A stretch of 64,000 nucleotides of DNA from Rhodanobacteraceae bacterium (GCA_030123585.1 CP126120.1:1054001-1118000); one strand, 5' to 3'; counted from the stretch's first letter, positions 8,920 through 18,094 are shown. Numbers and translations are program-made. Notes: generated from the letters alone by a model not told the origin.

Positions 8920-9525
8920 TGGGAACGCGCGCGGACGCCAGCTTGCGGCTGGCCCATTCAGGTAGGAAGATTGCGGTGTTTTGAACCGATCGGACTGGGG
9001 ATAGCGTGGACGAAAATCAAAAAGCAAAGTCATCTGCTCGTTTGCGCGCAGACAGGATCAAGCCGTTCAGGTGCAAGAACCTGATTGCCGTCATTGAGGA
9101 TCCACGCGACATCCGCAACATCGGCACGATAATCAGAAACGTCAACGCGCTAGGCGTCGAAAAAGCGTACATCGTCGATCCTCGGAAAGCTCTGCCGGAT
9201 GATTGGCAGGCAATGCGCGAGGAACGGTCTCTTTCCGGAACTTCGGTGTCTGCAATCAGATGGAGCTTCGTCAAACGCTTCGACAGCACCGAACTATGCA
9301 TCGAACATCTTGAGAAAAACCGGTTCGCTTCGATCGTGACATCGCCACATGTGAAAGGCAGAAGAAACGCGTCACTTGACGAAGTTGATTTCACGGTCCA
9401 TTACAAGCTGGCTGTTTGGTTCGGCAACGAGGCGCGCGGAATCAGCGACCTTGCCGTCGAGCACAGCGAAATGTGCGTAAACATTCCAATGTTCGGGATG
9501 ATCGAGAGTCTGAATCTTGGAACGA

Positions 9526-9528
9526 CCT
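9526..9528. repeat. Left copy of IS target-site duplication (CCT)
   Basis: CCT at 9526-9528 abuts the left inverted repeat, and the same CCT at 10584-10586 abuts the right one. Excising the element with one copy restores the methyltransferase reading frame, which supports this as a true 3-bp duplication. Confidence 0.85.
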
Positions 9529-10583
9529 GGTGAATTCAATTCCGAAGTGCAACACCTGACCCAACGAAGCGGCGCAGGTGCGGTAGCCTGCGCTCCTTCA
9601 CCGGCAAGTGGAGTTGCACATGAGCTACGCGCACCTGAGCCAAGAGGAACGTTACCAGATTCGGTGGTTGCGGAACGGCGGCTGGACGCTGGAGGACATC
9701 GGGCTTGAACTGCGACGATCGCCCAGCACGATCAGCCGCGAGCTGCGGCGCAATGCCACCCCGAAGGGCGCGTACGATCACCGCGACGCACAACGCCAGG
9801 CGGTGCAGCGCAGGCACGCCGCAAGTGCGCTGCCTCGCATTGGTGTGGAAGACTGGGCGAAGGTGGAAGCCCGCTTGCGTGAAGACTGGAGCCCTGAGCA
9901 GATTGCCGGCACGGGCGACGTGGCCATCAGCATCGAACGCATCTACCAGCACATCGCTGCGGATCGTCAACGCGGCGGCACGCTGTGGCAGCACCTGCGC
10001 CGGCGCAAGCGACGGCGACGTCACCGCTGCGGTACCCCGCGGGAGCGCCAGCGCTTTGGCGGCCGGCGGATTCACGAACGTCCCGCCATCGTCGAGCGAC
10101 GCGGCCGCGTCGGCGACTTCGAGGGCGACACCCTCGTCGGCAAGGGTCCGGCCCGTATCGTTACCCTGGTGGACCGCAAAAGCGGCTGGGTGCGCTTGCG
10201 CAAGGTGTCCGACGGCACCGCCACCGCCGTGGCCGAGGCGGTCCTGAGCGTCCTGCATCCCGTGCGCGCCTGCGTGCATACCCTCACCTGGGACAACGGC
10301 AGCGAATTCGCCGAGCACCGGCTCATGGATGTCGGACTCGGGGCCGACAGCTACTTCGCGACGCCGTACGCATCGTGGCAACGCGGCTGCAACGAAAACC
10401 TCAACGGTCTGGTTCGCCAGTACATCCCGAAGGGCTGTGACATCAGCCTGTTCACGGACGACGCGATCCAGCAGATCGAAGACAAACTCAACCGACGTCC
10501 CAGAAAAAGACTCGGCTACCGAACCCCAGAGCAAGTGTTCGAGCTATCCTTCAAACGCGTTGCACTTCGTAGTTGAACTCACC
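9529..10583 (+). mobile_element. IS30-family insertion sequence, complete
   Basis: A 1055-bp element bounded by 25-bp terminal inverted repeats (9529-9553 and 10559-10583, 22 of 25 positions matching; both begin GGTGA and end CGAAGTGCAAC read inward). It contains a single transposase gene, carries 3-bp CCT flanking duplications, and interrupts a TrmH-family methyltransferase gene. Near-perfect ends, an intact transposase and the recognisable target gene suggest a fairly recent insertion. Confidence 0.95.
9620..10576 (+). CDS. IS30-family transposase
   Basis: A 318-aa transposase that cuts and joins the element's ends. The N-terminus MSYAHLSQEERYQI and the helix-turn-helix (about 20-45, TLEDIGLELRRSPSTISRE) are typical of IS30. 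The catalytic triad appears intact: D170 in DFEGDTLVG, D225 in TWDNGSEF and E259 in NENLNGLVRQ, i.e. DD(33)E. The ATG at 9620 follows GGAG with 6-nt spacing; an in-frame GTG at 9608 is a weaker choice. The stop codon lies inside the right inverted repeat. Confidence 0.95.
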   Translation: MSYAHLSQEERYQIRWLRNGGWTLEDIGLELRRSPSTISRELRRNATPKGAYDHRDAQRQAVQRRHAASALPRIGVEDWAKVEARLREDWSPEQIAGTGDVAISIERIYQHIAADRQRGGTLWQHLRRRKRRRRHRCGTPRERQRFGGRRIHERPAIVERRGRVGDFEGDTLVGKGPARIVTLVDRKSGWVRLRKVSDGTATAVAEAVLSVLHPVRACVHTLTWDNGSEFAEHRLMDVGLGADSYFATPYASWQRGCNENLNGLVRQYIPKGCDISLFTDDAIQQIEDKLNRRPRKRLGYRTPEQVFELSFKRVALRS

Positions 10584-10690
10584 CCTCCGGAATCATCCTT
10601 TACGAGGTCACTAAACAGCGTCGCGAATATCAGCGAAAATACCGCAAGAGGAACAAACGAGTGAAGATCGAAGGCACGTAGCACGCATAG

Positions 10691-10751
10691 GTCGGGAGGA
10701 GCGCAGCGCATCCCGACGTCAGCAACTTCACGAGGCGGGTTTTCACCCGCC
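10691..10751. terminator. Tandem hairpins after the amidohydrolase gene
   Basis: Two stems: GTCGGGA (10691-10697) with TCCCGAC (10711-10717), and GGCGGGT (10734-10740) with ACCCGCC (10745-10751) around TTTC. The second touches the amidohydrolase stop codon. Neither has a clear U-tract, so they may be a repeat that also ends or protects transcripts rather than a standard terminator. Confidence 0.4.
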
Positions 10752-12068
10752 CTACGGATGCTTGTAAATCACCCCGCCCTCCATCACGAACGGCACGTGT
10801 TCGATCGCGGTGATGTCTTTCGTGGGATCGCCCTGCACCGCGATGATGTCGGCGTCGAGTCCCGGGCGTAGCTGGCCGAACTTGTCCTGCTGGCGCAGGA
10901 TTTTTGCGTCCACGGCGGTCGCGGCGAGCAGCGCCTGCGCGGGACGCATGCCGTCCTTCACCATCCACTCCAGTTCCTTGTAGTTGGTGCCGTGCTTGAA
11001 TACGCCGACGTCGCTGCCGCAGCCGATGGTGACGCCGGCCTGCATCGCGAGCTTGAACGCGTTCTGCGAGGCTTTCATTTCATCGTTGGGCGGATCGCCG
11101 GGCTTCCAGTGATCGAAATATTCGGCGTACGCGACCACGGCTTCCAATGTCGGCAAATACGCGACGTGGTGCTTGGCCATCATCTCGAATACTTCCTTGG
11201 TGCCGTAGAAACCGTGCTCGATGGTGTCGACGCCCGCAAGGATCGAACGGCGCATGCCTTCGGCCGTGGTCGAATGCACCGACACCGGCAGGCCCAATGA
11301 ATGCGCGGCTTCCACGCCCGCGTTCAATTCCGCCTGCGTGAAGGTCGGCACCGAACCGTGCGATTTGCCGCAGTGGTAGTCGGCGTAGATCTTGATCCAG
11401 TCGGCGCCGTGGCCGGCCTGGTCGCGCACCGCCGCGATCATTTCGGGCACGCCCGCGACGGGAATGCCGCCTTGCGGAATCACCATGTCGGTGCGGAAGC
11501 CCATCGGGCCGGGGCCGTAGCAATCCTTCGCCACGGTCGCGCGCGTCGCGACGAACAAGTGCGGCCCCGGAATCAAGCCGTCGTTGATCGCCTTCTGCAC
11601 CTGCACGTCGGCGTAGCCCGCGCCCTCGGTGCCGAGGTCGCGCAGCGCGGTGAAGCCCGCCATCAGGGTGTCGCGCACGTGGTTGACGGCCTCGATGGTG
11701 CGATATGGCAGCGGCTCCTTCAGCACCTGGTCGTTCCACAGCGTTTCGTTGTACGGGTGCAGGAAGATGTGCGAGTGCGCGTCGATCAGGCCCGGCAGCA
11801 GGGTGGTGCCGGGCAGGTCGATTTCCTTCGCACCGTCGGGCGCCTTGATCACATCGCGTGGACCAACCGCGGCGATCTTGCCGCCCTCGACCAGCACCGC
11901 CCAACCCGCATGTGCGGCTTCGCTGCGCGCATCGAACACGCGATCGGCCGTCAGCAGATATACGCCGTCCGACGCTTCCGTGCCGGGCGGCTGCACGGGC
12001 GTCGCCGCGCACGCCAGCGCCGCGACGGCCGATGCCGCCAGCGCAATCAGGATCTTCCGCATCGACAT
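10752..12068 (-). CDS. Secreted metal-dependent amidohydrolase
   Basis: A 438-aa amidohydrolase-superfamily enzyme similar to imidazolonepropionase-like and Xaa-Pro dipeptidase-type hydrolases. Metal ligands are visible: H98 and H100 (DAHSH), K226 (IKIYADY, the carboxylated-lysine position), H265, H285 and D353 (GCGSD). Residues 1-22 are a signal peptide ending ALACAA, so it acts in the periplasm. The ATG at 12068 is chosen for its GGAGGGG ribosome binding site; a longer in-frame start at 12119 would bury the signal peptide. It is divergent from a cytochrome c gene. The substrate may be a peptide or cyclic amide and is not determinable here. Confidence 0.88.
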   Translation of the reverse strand: MSMRKILIALAASAVAALACAATPVQPPGTEASDGVYLLTADRVFDARSEAAHAGWAVLVEGGKIAAVGPRDVIKAPDGAKEIDLPGTTLLPGLIDAHSHIFLHPYNETLWNDQVLKEPLPYRTIEAVNHVRDTLMAGFTALRDLGTEGAGYADVQVQKAINDGLIPGPHLFVATRATVAKDCYGPGPMGFRTDMVIPQGGIPVAGVPEMIAAVRDQAGHGADWIKIYADYHCGKSHGSVPTFTQAELNAGVEAAHSLGLPVSVHSTTAEGMRRSILAGVDTIEHGFYGTKEVFEMMAKHHVAYLPTLEAVVAYAEYFDHWKPGDPPNDEMKASQNAFKLAMQAGVTIGCGSDVGVFKHGTNYKELEWMVKDGMRPAQALLAATAVDAKILRQQDKFGQLRPGLDADIIAVQGDPTKDITAIEHVPFVMEGGVIYKHP

Positions 12069-12197
12069 GGCGCCCCTCCGGCCGACAGTCAAACGCTGAG
12101 CGTACACCCGCGGCGGCACTTGCGCCGCCCGCGCGCCCGGCCAATACTCCCGCCGCGGTTGCCATCCTCAGCAACCGCAAGCTCTGGAGGGAAAGTC

Positions 12198-12701
12198 ATG
12201 ATCAAGGCAATACTGGCCTGTGTGGTCGGCATCCTGCTGACTGCACCGGCATACGCGCACGACACGCACGCATCGAGCAAATCCATCAAGCGCGGCGAAT
12301 TCCTGGTGAACTACGGCGGATGCCAGGACTGCCACACGCCCGGTTGGGCGGAACACGGCGGACAAGCGCCGAAGGACATGCTGCTGACCGGCGGCGGGAT
12401 GAATTTCCAGGGACCGTGGGGCACGACCTACCCGCCGAACCTGCGCCTGTATGTGCAGAAACTGACGGCAAAGGAATGGATCGCCAAGTTGCGCTCGCTG
12501 AAATCGCGGCCGGCGATGCCGTTCTGGACGTTTCGCTATCTGTCGGACAAGGATCTCACCGACATCTACGCGTACATCCACGCGCTCGGTCCAGCGGGCC
12601 AGCCCGCGCACGCTTGGGTGGCGCCCGGACAAAATGCCCCCGCGCCGTACCTGAAGCTGGTGCTGCCCGCACCGCCGCCGGTGCAACCGACGGGCAATTG
12701 A
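12198..12701 (+). CDS. Periplasmic monohaem cytochrome c
   Basis: A 167-aa secreted electron carrier. Residues 1-20 are a signal peptide (APAYA cleavage). The haem-c motif is C42-Q-D-C45-H46, and a likely distal ligand is Met107 in RPAMPFW. The tail is Pro-rich. ATG 12198 is preceded by TGGAGGG. No oxidase or dehydrogenase gene is adjacent, so its redox partner is unknown. It is divergent from the amidohydrolase and convergent with the DUF455 gene (6 nt between stops). Confidence 0.85.
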   Translation: MIKAILACVVGILLTAPAYAHDTHASSKSIKRGEFLVNYGGCQDCHTPGWAEHGGQAPKDMLLTGGGMNFQGPWGTTYPPNLRLYVQKLTAKEWIAKLRSLKSRPAMPFWTFRYLSDKDLTDIYAYIHALGPAGQPAHAWVAPGQNAPAPYLKLVLPAPPPVQPTGN

Positions 12702-12707
12702 TCGGAT

Positions 12708-13517
12708 TCAGGCGCTGACAAGCCGCGAAAGCTCCGCGTCGCCGAAACCGGCGGCGCGGCGCGCATCGAGGTTGAATGGACCGCGCAGGCCGTTCGGCAC
12801 GTATGTGCGCAACAGTTCGGCGAAGGCCGCGTCGGGATTGCGGCCTTCGCGTTCGCAGCACCAGCGGAACCAGCGGGTGCCGGCGGCGACGTGCGGCACT
12901 TCCTCGCGCAGGATCACTTCAAGAATGTCGGCGGTGGCGTCGTCGCCCACCGCGCGCAGGCGCGCGATCATGCCGGGCGTCACGTCCAGCCCGCGCGCTT
13001 CCAGCACGCGCGGCACCAGCGCCATGCGGGCGCGACAGGAATCGGCGGTCTTCACCGCCATTTCCCACAGGCCGTTGTGGGCGTCGAAGTCACCGTAGGC
13101 GTGGCCGAGCTGCGCGAGCCGCGCTGACAGCAGCGTGAAGTGGCGCGCCTCGTCGTGCGCGACGGAAACCCAGTCTCCGTAGTAATCGTCGGGCATGCCG
13201 CGGAAACGGTAGACCGCATCCCACGCGAGGTTGATCGCGTTGAACTCGATGTGCGCCACCGCGTGCACCAGCGCCGCGCGGCCTTCGTCGCTGCCGAGCC
13301 CGCGCTGCGGCACGTCGCGCGGCATCACGAGCCGCGGCCTGGCGGGACGGCCGGGCGCGCCGATCGGCGCGGGCCGGACGCCGTCATCGTCGAGCGCGAG
13401 TTTTCCTGCACGCCATGCCTCGAACGCGTGCCGGGTCAACGCAACCTTGTCTTCCGGCGTCGCGCAATCGACGCACTGCTTCGCCGCTTCGAACAGCGTA
13501 TCGAATAACCGGCTCAT
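12708..13517 (-). CDS. DUF455 ferritin-like protein
   Basis: A 269-aa helical protein with ferritin-like metal-ligand motifs: E91 in HIEFNAIN and H121-D-E123-x-x-H126 in the next helix, plus EEVPH around 200. These fit the DUF455 family of putative di-iron ferritin-like proteins. Catalytic role is unknown. Its ATG overlaps the stop of the DUF2235 gene by 4 nt (ATGA at 13514-13517), so the two are translationally coupled. Confidence 0.85.
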   Translation of the reverse strand: MSRLFDTLFEAAKQCVDCATPEDKVALTRHAFEAWRAGKLALDDDGVRPAPIGAPGRPARPRLVMPRDVPQRGLGSDEGRAALVHAVAHIEFNAINLAWDAVYRFRGMPDDYYGDWVSVAHDEARHFTLLSARLAQLGHAYGDFDAHNGLWEMAVKTADSCRARMALVPRVLEARGLDVTPGMIARLRAVGDDATADILEVILREEVPHVAAGTRWFRWCCEREGRNPDAAFAELLRTYVPNGLRGPFNLDARRAAGFGDAELSRLVSA

Positions 13518-14617
13518 GCCACCCGGCTCGATCCAAGGTCGATCAGGCCCGCCTGCATCGCGGTCTCGATCGACGGCGGGCGGTACACGGATTGCGCGGA
13601 CCACTTCATCCACACCGAGGAATCGATGGTCTCGTTGACGCCGCCGCCCAGCACGCGCTCGAACGGCGGCTTGAACCACCGGTACACGCCGGCCATGAAA
13701 TCGGCGTACGAGTTGTTGGGCACGCCGAGTTCGGCGCCCGGCGCCGGCATGTACGTTTCCTTGAACGCGAGGCCGGCGCCCGCGGCCTTGGCCTGCATCC
13801 AGGCGAGCGCGATTTCCGGCAAGGTGTCGGGACTGTGCCCCGCGCCGTCGGTTTTCTCGCCGCCGCCGATGTCGGAATGCGCGCCCGCGAACCAGCGCTG
13901 CTCGACCTCGACCTGTTCGGGTTTCCACGCGGTCGGCGACTCACCGGGCGCCAGCGAGGCCGCGGGCCGCGTCCACTTGGTCGGCGCGAAGTCCGCGCGG
14001 TGCTCGTCCAGCGCCAGCGCCTGATACGCGTACTGCACGATCTTGCTGAGTTCGGTGTCGTGGAAACTGTAGCGGCTGCGCGAGAACGGAAACCACGACG
14101 CCACGCCGGGAATGCCCAGCGCGCCGACGGTGTCCCACACGCCGATGAAGCGGATCTGCACTTCGCGCGAATGCGCCGCGCGGAACGCGACCATCTGCGG
14201 ATCGTCGGGATGCAGGTCGTTGCGGTACAGCGCATAGGCATTGTCCACGTCCGCCGTGGCCACGCCACCCTTGGCATCCGGTTTCAGCAGTCCGCACTTG
14301 CGGATCAGGCCGCCGAGGCTGCGCGCGGTGTAGGCGCCGCGGCTGAAGCCGAACAGCCAGATTTCATCACCGGTTCGCCACTGCTGCGACAGCCACTGGA
14401 AGCCTTCCTTGACGTTGTCGGAGAGGCCCAGCCCGAACGCGCCGCCCAGCAGGTGTTCCATGCCGGGGGCGACGCCCACGCCGGCCACGTACTTGCAGAC
14501 TTGCTGGTTGCCCGCGGCGTCCGCGGTTGCGACCAGCCGCCAGAAGCGCTCCACGTTGGTGTGGGTCTTCACCTTGTTCCAGGTGCCATCGAACAGTGCG
14601 ATCAGGCGACGCGGCAT
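13514..14617 (-). CDS. DUF2235 (Tle1-like) alpha/beta hydrolase
   Basis: A 367-aa protein with the DUF2235 signature: LIALFDGTWN at the N-terminus and GFSRGAYTAR (Ser92 nucleophile) at 90-99. DUF2235 is the catalytic fold of type VI phospholipase effectors such as Tle1, but many members are stand-alone cytoplasmic hydrolases. Asp in GVWDTVG and a late His (HSD) could complete the triad. There is no signal peptide and no VgrG, PAAR or other secretion gene in the window. ATG 14617 has GGGGAAT upstream. It precedes and overlaps the DUF455 gene and lies 56 nt downstream of purF. Confidence 0.85.
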   Translation of the reverse strand: MPRRLIALFDGTWNKVKTHTNVERFWRLVATADAAGNQQVCKYVAGVGVAPGMEHLLGGAFGLGLSDNVKEGFQWLSQQWRTGDEIWLFGFSRGAYTARSLGGLIRKCGLLKPDAKGGVATADVDNAYALYRNDLHPDDPQMVAFRAAHSREVQIRFIGVWDTVGALGIPGVASWFPFSRSRYSFHDTELSKIVQYAYQALALDEHRADFAPTKWTRPAASLAPGESPTAWKPEQVEVEQRWFAGAHSDIGGGEKTDGAGHSPDTLPEIALAWMQAKAAGAGLAFKETYMPAPGAELGVPNNSYADFMAGVYRWFKPPFERVLGGGVNETIDSSVWMKWSAQSVYRPPSIETAMQAGLIDLGSSRVA

Positions 14618-14673
14618 GATCCATTCCCCGGTTGTCGTCATCCCCGCCCACCCGCGGCCGGGACGAGGTGAGC

Positions 14674-16149
14674 TTACGCACTCCTTCGCTGCGCCTTGGC
14701 CTCGTCCGAGCGCGCGAACTCGAGTTGGCGCAGGTATTCGGTATCGACGCCGGTCACGTAATTCCCGGAAAAACAAGAATCGTCGAAGTGCCTGAGCTTG
14801 TCGTTGCCCTCGGCGACCGCATCGATCAGGTCCTGCAGATCCTGATAGACCAGCCAGTCGGCGCCGATGGTTTGGCGGATTTCCTCGACCGTGCGGTTGT
14901 GCGCGACCAATTCCGCCGGCGCCGGCATGTCGATGCCGTACACGTTGGGATAACGCACTGGCGGCGCCGCGGAGGCGAAGTACACCTTCTTCGCGCCGGC
15001 CTCGCGCGCCATCTGCACGATCTGCCGCGAGGTGGTACCACGCACGATGGAGTCGTCCACCAGCAGCACGTTCTTGTTGCGGAATTCCAGCGGGATCGGG
15101 TTGAGCTTGCGGCGCACCGAGCGCACGCGCTGGCCCTGCCCCGGCATGATGAAGGTGCGGCCGATGTAGCGGTTCTTGACGAAGCCTTCGCGGAACGGCA
15201 CGCCCAGCGCCGCAGCCAGCGTCGAGCCCGCGGTGCGCGAGGTGTCGGGAATCGGGATCACCGCGTCGATGTCGTGGTCGGGACGCTCGCGCAATATCTT
15301 CGCGGCCAGTTTCTCGCCCATCCGCAGGCGCGCCTTGTACACCGACACGTCCTCGATCATCGAGTCGGGCCGCGCCAGATAGACGTACTCGAAGATGCAC
15401 GGCGAGTGCACCGCGCCTTCCGCGCAGCGGCGCGCGGACAGCTTGCCGTCGAGGCCGATGAACACCGCTTCGCCGGGCGCGACGTCGCGCACGCGCCTGA
15501 AGCCCAGGATGTCGAACGCGACCGATTCCGACGCGCAGGCGTATTCCTTGCCCTCCGGCGTGTCGCGCTCGCCCAGCACCAGCGGGCGGATGCCGTGCGG
15601 ATCGCGGAACGCCAGCAGGCCGTAGCCGAGTATCAGCGCGACGCAGGCGTAGCCGCCCTTGGCGCGCGCGTGCACCGCCGCCACCGCCTTGAACAGTTCG
15701 TCGGCCGTCAGCGCGTGGCGTTCCTGGATCTGCAGTTCGTGCGCGAGGATGTTGAGCAGGATTTCCGAATCGGAATCGGTGTTGATGTGGCGGCGATCGT
15801 TCTCGAACATCTCGCGCCTGAGCGATTCGGTGTTGATGAGGTTGCCGTTGTGCGCGAACGCGATGCCGTAGGGCGAGTTCACGTAGAACGGCTGGGCCTC
15901 TTCGGAGCCCTCCGCCCCGGCGGTGGGATAGCGACAGTGGCCGATGCCCGCATGACCGCGCAATTCCTGCATGTCGCGCGTGTGGAACACGTCGCGCACC
16001 AGCCCCGGCCCACGCACCATGTGCAGCTTGCGGCCATCGTAGGTCGCAATGCCGGCGGCGTCCTGGCCACGGTGCTGCAACACCGTCAGCGCGTCATACA
16101 ACGCGGTGGCGACTTCGTTCTTGCCGACGATGCCGATGATTCCGCACAT
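14674..16149 (-). CDS. purF: Amidophosphoribosyltransferase
   Basis: The first enzyme of de novo purine synthesis: PRPP plus glutamine to phosphoribosylamine. It begins Met-Cys-Gly-Ile, so Cys2 becomes the N-terminal nucleophile of the glutaminase (Ntn) domain after Met removal. The glutaminase half runs to about 235 (including RYPTAG and AHNGNLIN) and the phosphoribosyltransferase half follows, with the PRPP loop [13 protein letters not shown] near 360-375. Its 491 aa is slightly short of E. coli PurF (505). It ends the gene run trpB-trpA-accD-folC-SPOR-cvpA-purF, but a 207-nt leader with two strong hairpins separates it from cvpA. Confidence 0.97.
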   Translation of the reverse strand: MCGIIGIVGKNEVATALYDALTVLQHRGQDAAGIATYDGRKLHMVRGPGLVRDVFHTRDMQELRGHAGIGHCRYPTAGAEGSEEAQPFYVNSPYGIAFAHNGNLINTESLRREMFENDRRHINTDSDSEILLNILAHELQIQERHALTADELFKAVAAVHARAKGGYACVALILGYGLLAFRDPHGIRPLVLGERDTPEGKEYACASESVAFDILGFRRVRDVAPGEAVFIGLDGKLSARRCAEGAVHSPCIFEYVYLARPDSMIEDVSVYKARLRMGEKLAAKILRERPDHDIDAVIPIPDTSRTAGSTLAAALGVPFREGFVKNRYIGRTFIMPGQGQRVRSVRRKLNPIPLEFRNKNVLLVDDSIVRGTTSRQIVQMAREAGAKKVYFASAAPPVRYPNVYGIDMPAPAELVAHNRTVEEIRQTIGADWLVYQDLQDLIDAVAEGNDKLRHFDDSCFSGNYVTGVDTEYLRQLEFARSDEAKAQRRSA

Positions 16150-16220
16150 TGAACGTTATGCCTTGAAGAGCCCGAACATTGCGCTTCGACCAAACGGGGT
16201 CATGCTTCCACAACTCCCAT

Positions 16221-16275
16221 CAAGTCCGCATGCAGCAAGAGCGCGGACTTGATCGCCCCCTTGACTCAAGGGGGC
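16221..16275 (-). promoter_or_regulatory. Two tandem hairpins in the cvpA-purF gap
   Basis: CAAGTCCGC (16221-16229) pairs with GCGGACTTG (16243-16251), and GCCCCCTTGA (16255-16264) pairs with TCAAGGGGGC (16266-16275) around one base. On the - strand they lie 72-126 nt before the purF start codon. There is no U-run, so simple Rho-independent termination is unlikely. They could attenuate, process or stabilise the cvpA-purF transcript. Confidence 0.5.
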
Positions 16276-16305
16276 TGAGGCGTGACGACCTGCGCCCTTG
16301 TTACG

Positions 16306-16332
16306 TCATTCCCGCACCGGCGGGAATCCAGC
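16306..16332. repeat. REP-like palindrome
   Basis: ATTCCCGC (16308-16315), ACCG, GCGGGAAT (16320-16327), flanked by GTC and CCAG. It has the same design as the copy at 35655-35679 in inverse relation, i.e. the common GTCATTCCCGC...GCGGGAATCCAG dispersed repeat. Confidence 0.7.
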
Positions 16333-16356
16333 GCCTTTGATCTTGCTTCAACGGCA

Positions 16357-17013
16357 CTATTGTCCCACATCATCGCGGCCGGGGCCGTGTCCGGCCGCAC
16401 GTCCCGTTGTCGCCGCGGCGGGTGGCGCCATCGTTCCGGATGCACCCGGATGGGCCAGATGCCGCGCCGCCGCTTCCACCGCCGATATGGGGACCTGCGA
16501 CAGCGCAGGCAAGGTCTTGCCGCCGATTTCCAGATAATGCGTCACCTCCGGCGGCAGCGCCTGCGCGACCCAGCCCGCACCGTTTTCGAATGGCGGCAGC
16601 AGCACGGACTGGCGCCACCACGCGGCCTCACGCGGCAAGGCGGTGAAGCCCAGCATCAGCACCACGAAAGTCACCAGCACCATGCCACGCGCAAGCCCGA
16701 ACAGCATGCCGAGGAAACGGTCGCCGCCACGCAGGCCGCCGCCGTCCATCAGCTTGCGCATCGCCCAGCCGATCAGGGCGCCGATGACGAGCACGCCGAG
16801 GAAACAGGTGACGTATCCGGCGATCAGACGGGCCGTCGGTTCATGCACCCATGCGCCGTAGAACGCCGCGATCCGGTCGCCGAACATCCACGCAGCCCAG
16901 AACGCGGCCACCCAGCACGCCAGCGACAGGACTTCGCTGACGAAACCGCGCAGCAGCCCGAACAGCATCGACAGCGCGAGGACCGCGAGGATGGCGATGT
17001 CGGCGGCGTTCAT
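16357..17013 (-). CDS. cvpA: CvpA-family membrane protein
   Basis: A 218-aa inner-membrane protein with four hydrophobic segments in the N-terminal 150 residues (AILAVLALSMLFGLLRGF first) and a soluble Ala/Pro-rich tail. CvpA is named from colicin V production and is linked to envelope homeostasis; it is very often encoded before purF, as here. The ATG at 17013 gives a normal CvpA N-terminus; GTG 17019 is an alternative two codons upstream. The upstream SPOR gene ends 73 nt away. Confidence 0.88.
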   Translation of the reverse strand: MNAADIAILAVLALSMLFGLLRGFVSEVLSLACWVAAFWAAWMFGDRIAAFYGAWVHEPTARLIAGYVTCFLGVLVIGALIGWAMRKLMDGGGLRGGDRFLGMLFGLARGMVLVTFVVLMLGFTALPREAAWWRQSVLLPPFENGAGWVAQALPPEVTHYLEIGGKTLPALSQVPISAVEAAARHLAHPGASGTMAPPAAATTGRAAGHGPGRDDVGQ

Positions 17014-17086
17014 GGCCACTGCTTTCCCGTATGGAACCCGCTGAAGAACCGCCGCGAGCGAAAGCAGATTGCGCTCGACAGCGGTT

Positions 17087-18094
17087 TCAATCCCGGGCGA
17101 CGATATTGCCCTTGATCTTCAGCTTCTGCGCAATCTGTTCGCGCGTGGCGGCAGCCGTTTCGCGCGATGCGTAGGGGCCGGCGCGCACGCGCCACAGCTT
17201 GCCCCCGGACGTGCTCACGCTGTCGACGTAGCCGTCGAATCCCTGGCCGCGCAGGCGGTCGCGCAACTTGTTGGCCGCGTCCTCGGTGCCGAACGCGGCC
17301 AGTTGCACCGCCCACCCGCCCGGCTGGCCGGCCGCGACCGCGGAGGCCGGCGCGTCGCCGGCCTGGTTCACGGCACCCGACTCGACCGTCATCGATACCC
17401 GTTCGAAGTCCTTGAGCTTCAGGCGCGCCGCTTCGGCCTGCGCGCGGCTGGCGAACGGCCCGACGCGCACCCGCAGCACCGACTTGCCCTTGAAGGTTTC
17501 CGGCGTCGCCAGGGCGGTGAAGCCGTGCTGCTTCGCGTTCGCCACCAGTTTTTCCGCGTGCGCGCGATCCGAATAGATGCCGAGGTTGACCGTGTAGAGC
17601 GCACCGGCCGCGGCGCCCGGACCGCCTGCGATCGGCTCGGGCTTCGACGACGGCTCGGGTTTTGCCGAGGTGACGGGCGCCTTCGCGGGCACGGCCGGCG
17701 GCGGAGTCGTGGTCGGCGCCACATCGACCACTGCAGTCGATGACGACGGAGCACTCGCCGCCGGCGCGGAAGCGGGCGCGGATGCCACCGGCGCCTGGGT
17801 GGCCCCGGTCGGCAGCGTCGCCAGCGGTTGAGGCGGGTTCTTGCTCAGATCGAGCGTGGCGACGTGGTCGGGATCATTGACGGCGGCAGCGGTGCTGGAA
17901 CCCGCGCTGGCAGCGTCGGGGCCGACCTTGAGGACACGCGTCTGCATCTCGCCGCTGGGTTCGGGCGGGATCTTCACGCTGACCGACTGCTGCCCGGAGT
18001 CGGAATGACTCGGCAGCAGCATCGGAACGAAGATCACCGCCAATGCGATCAGCACGGCCGCGCCGAGCAAGCGCTTCTTCAAACCTGAATCCAT
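17087..18094 (-). CDS. DedD-like protein with two SPOR domains
   Basis: A 335-aa inner-membrane-anchored periplasmic protein. One transmembrane helix (about 9-28, LLGAAVLIALAVIFVPML) is followed by a Pro/Ala-rich linker and two SPOR peptidoglycan-binding repeats, at about 165-240 (YTVNLGIYSDRAHAEKL) and 257-335 (WAVQLAAFGTEDAANKL). SPOR domains bind denuded glycan at division septa. Position between folC and cvpA matches dedD of other gammaproteobacteria, though DedD usually has a single SPOR domain. ATG 18094 gives MDSGLKKRLL, the normal cytoplasmic start; an extension to 18112 is less likely. Confidence 0.9.
   Translation of the reverse strand: MDSGLKKRLLGAAVLIALAVIFVPMLLPSHSDSGQQSVSVKIPPEPSGEMQTRVLKVGPDAASAGSSTAAAVNDPDHVATLDLSKNPPQPLATLPTGATQAPVASAPASAPAASAPSSSTAVVDVAPTTTPPPAVPAKAPVTSAKPEPSSKPEPIAGGPGAAAGALYTVNLGIYSDRAHAEKLVANAKQHGFTALATPETFKGKSVLRVRVGPFASRAQAEAARLKLKDFERVSMTVESGAVNQAGDAPASAVAAGQPGGWAVQLAAFGTEDAANKLRDRLRGQGFDGYVDSVSTSGGKLWRVRAGPYASRETAAATREQIAQKLKIKGNIVARD

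Larger units (their letters stand above)
9006..10681 (+). pseudogene. TrmH/SpoU RNA 2'-O-methyltransferase gene split by an IS element
   Basis: The 5' part (GTG 9006 to 9528) encodes a SPOUT methyltransferase that should methylate a ribose in tRNA or rRNA: the motif DIRNIGTIIRNVNALG is at about 35-50, WFGNEARGIS near 138 and MFGMIESLNLGTT at the end. It then runs into the IS left end and stops at 9531-9533. The missing C-terminus lies beyond the IS: from 10587 the frame reads SGIILYEVTKQRREYQ and ends at TAG 10679-10681. Removing the IS and one CCT copy joins ACC-TCC-GGA in frame (Thr-Ser-Gly). The truncated 175-aa product lacks the last helix of the SAM-binding trefoil knot, so it is probably inactive. 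Confidence 0.9.

Noticed and set aside
9006..9533. Reading the 175-aa TrmH fragment as a complete gene
   Set aside because: Its last codons derive from the IS end, and the missing C-terminus is found intact after the IS.
13514..14617. Type VI secretion effector (Tle1) assignment
   Set aside because: Only the catalytic fold matches; there is no VgrG, PAAR, Hcp, adaptor or evident immunity gene nearby.
14632..16152. A 506-codon open frame on the + strand
   Set aside because: Antisense to purF, which has all family signatures.
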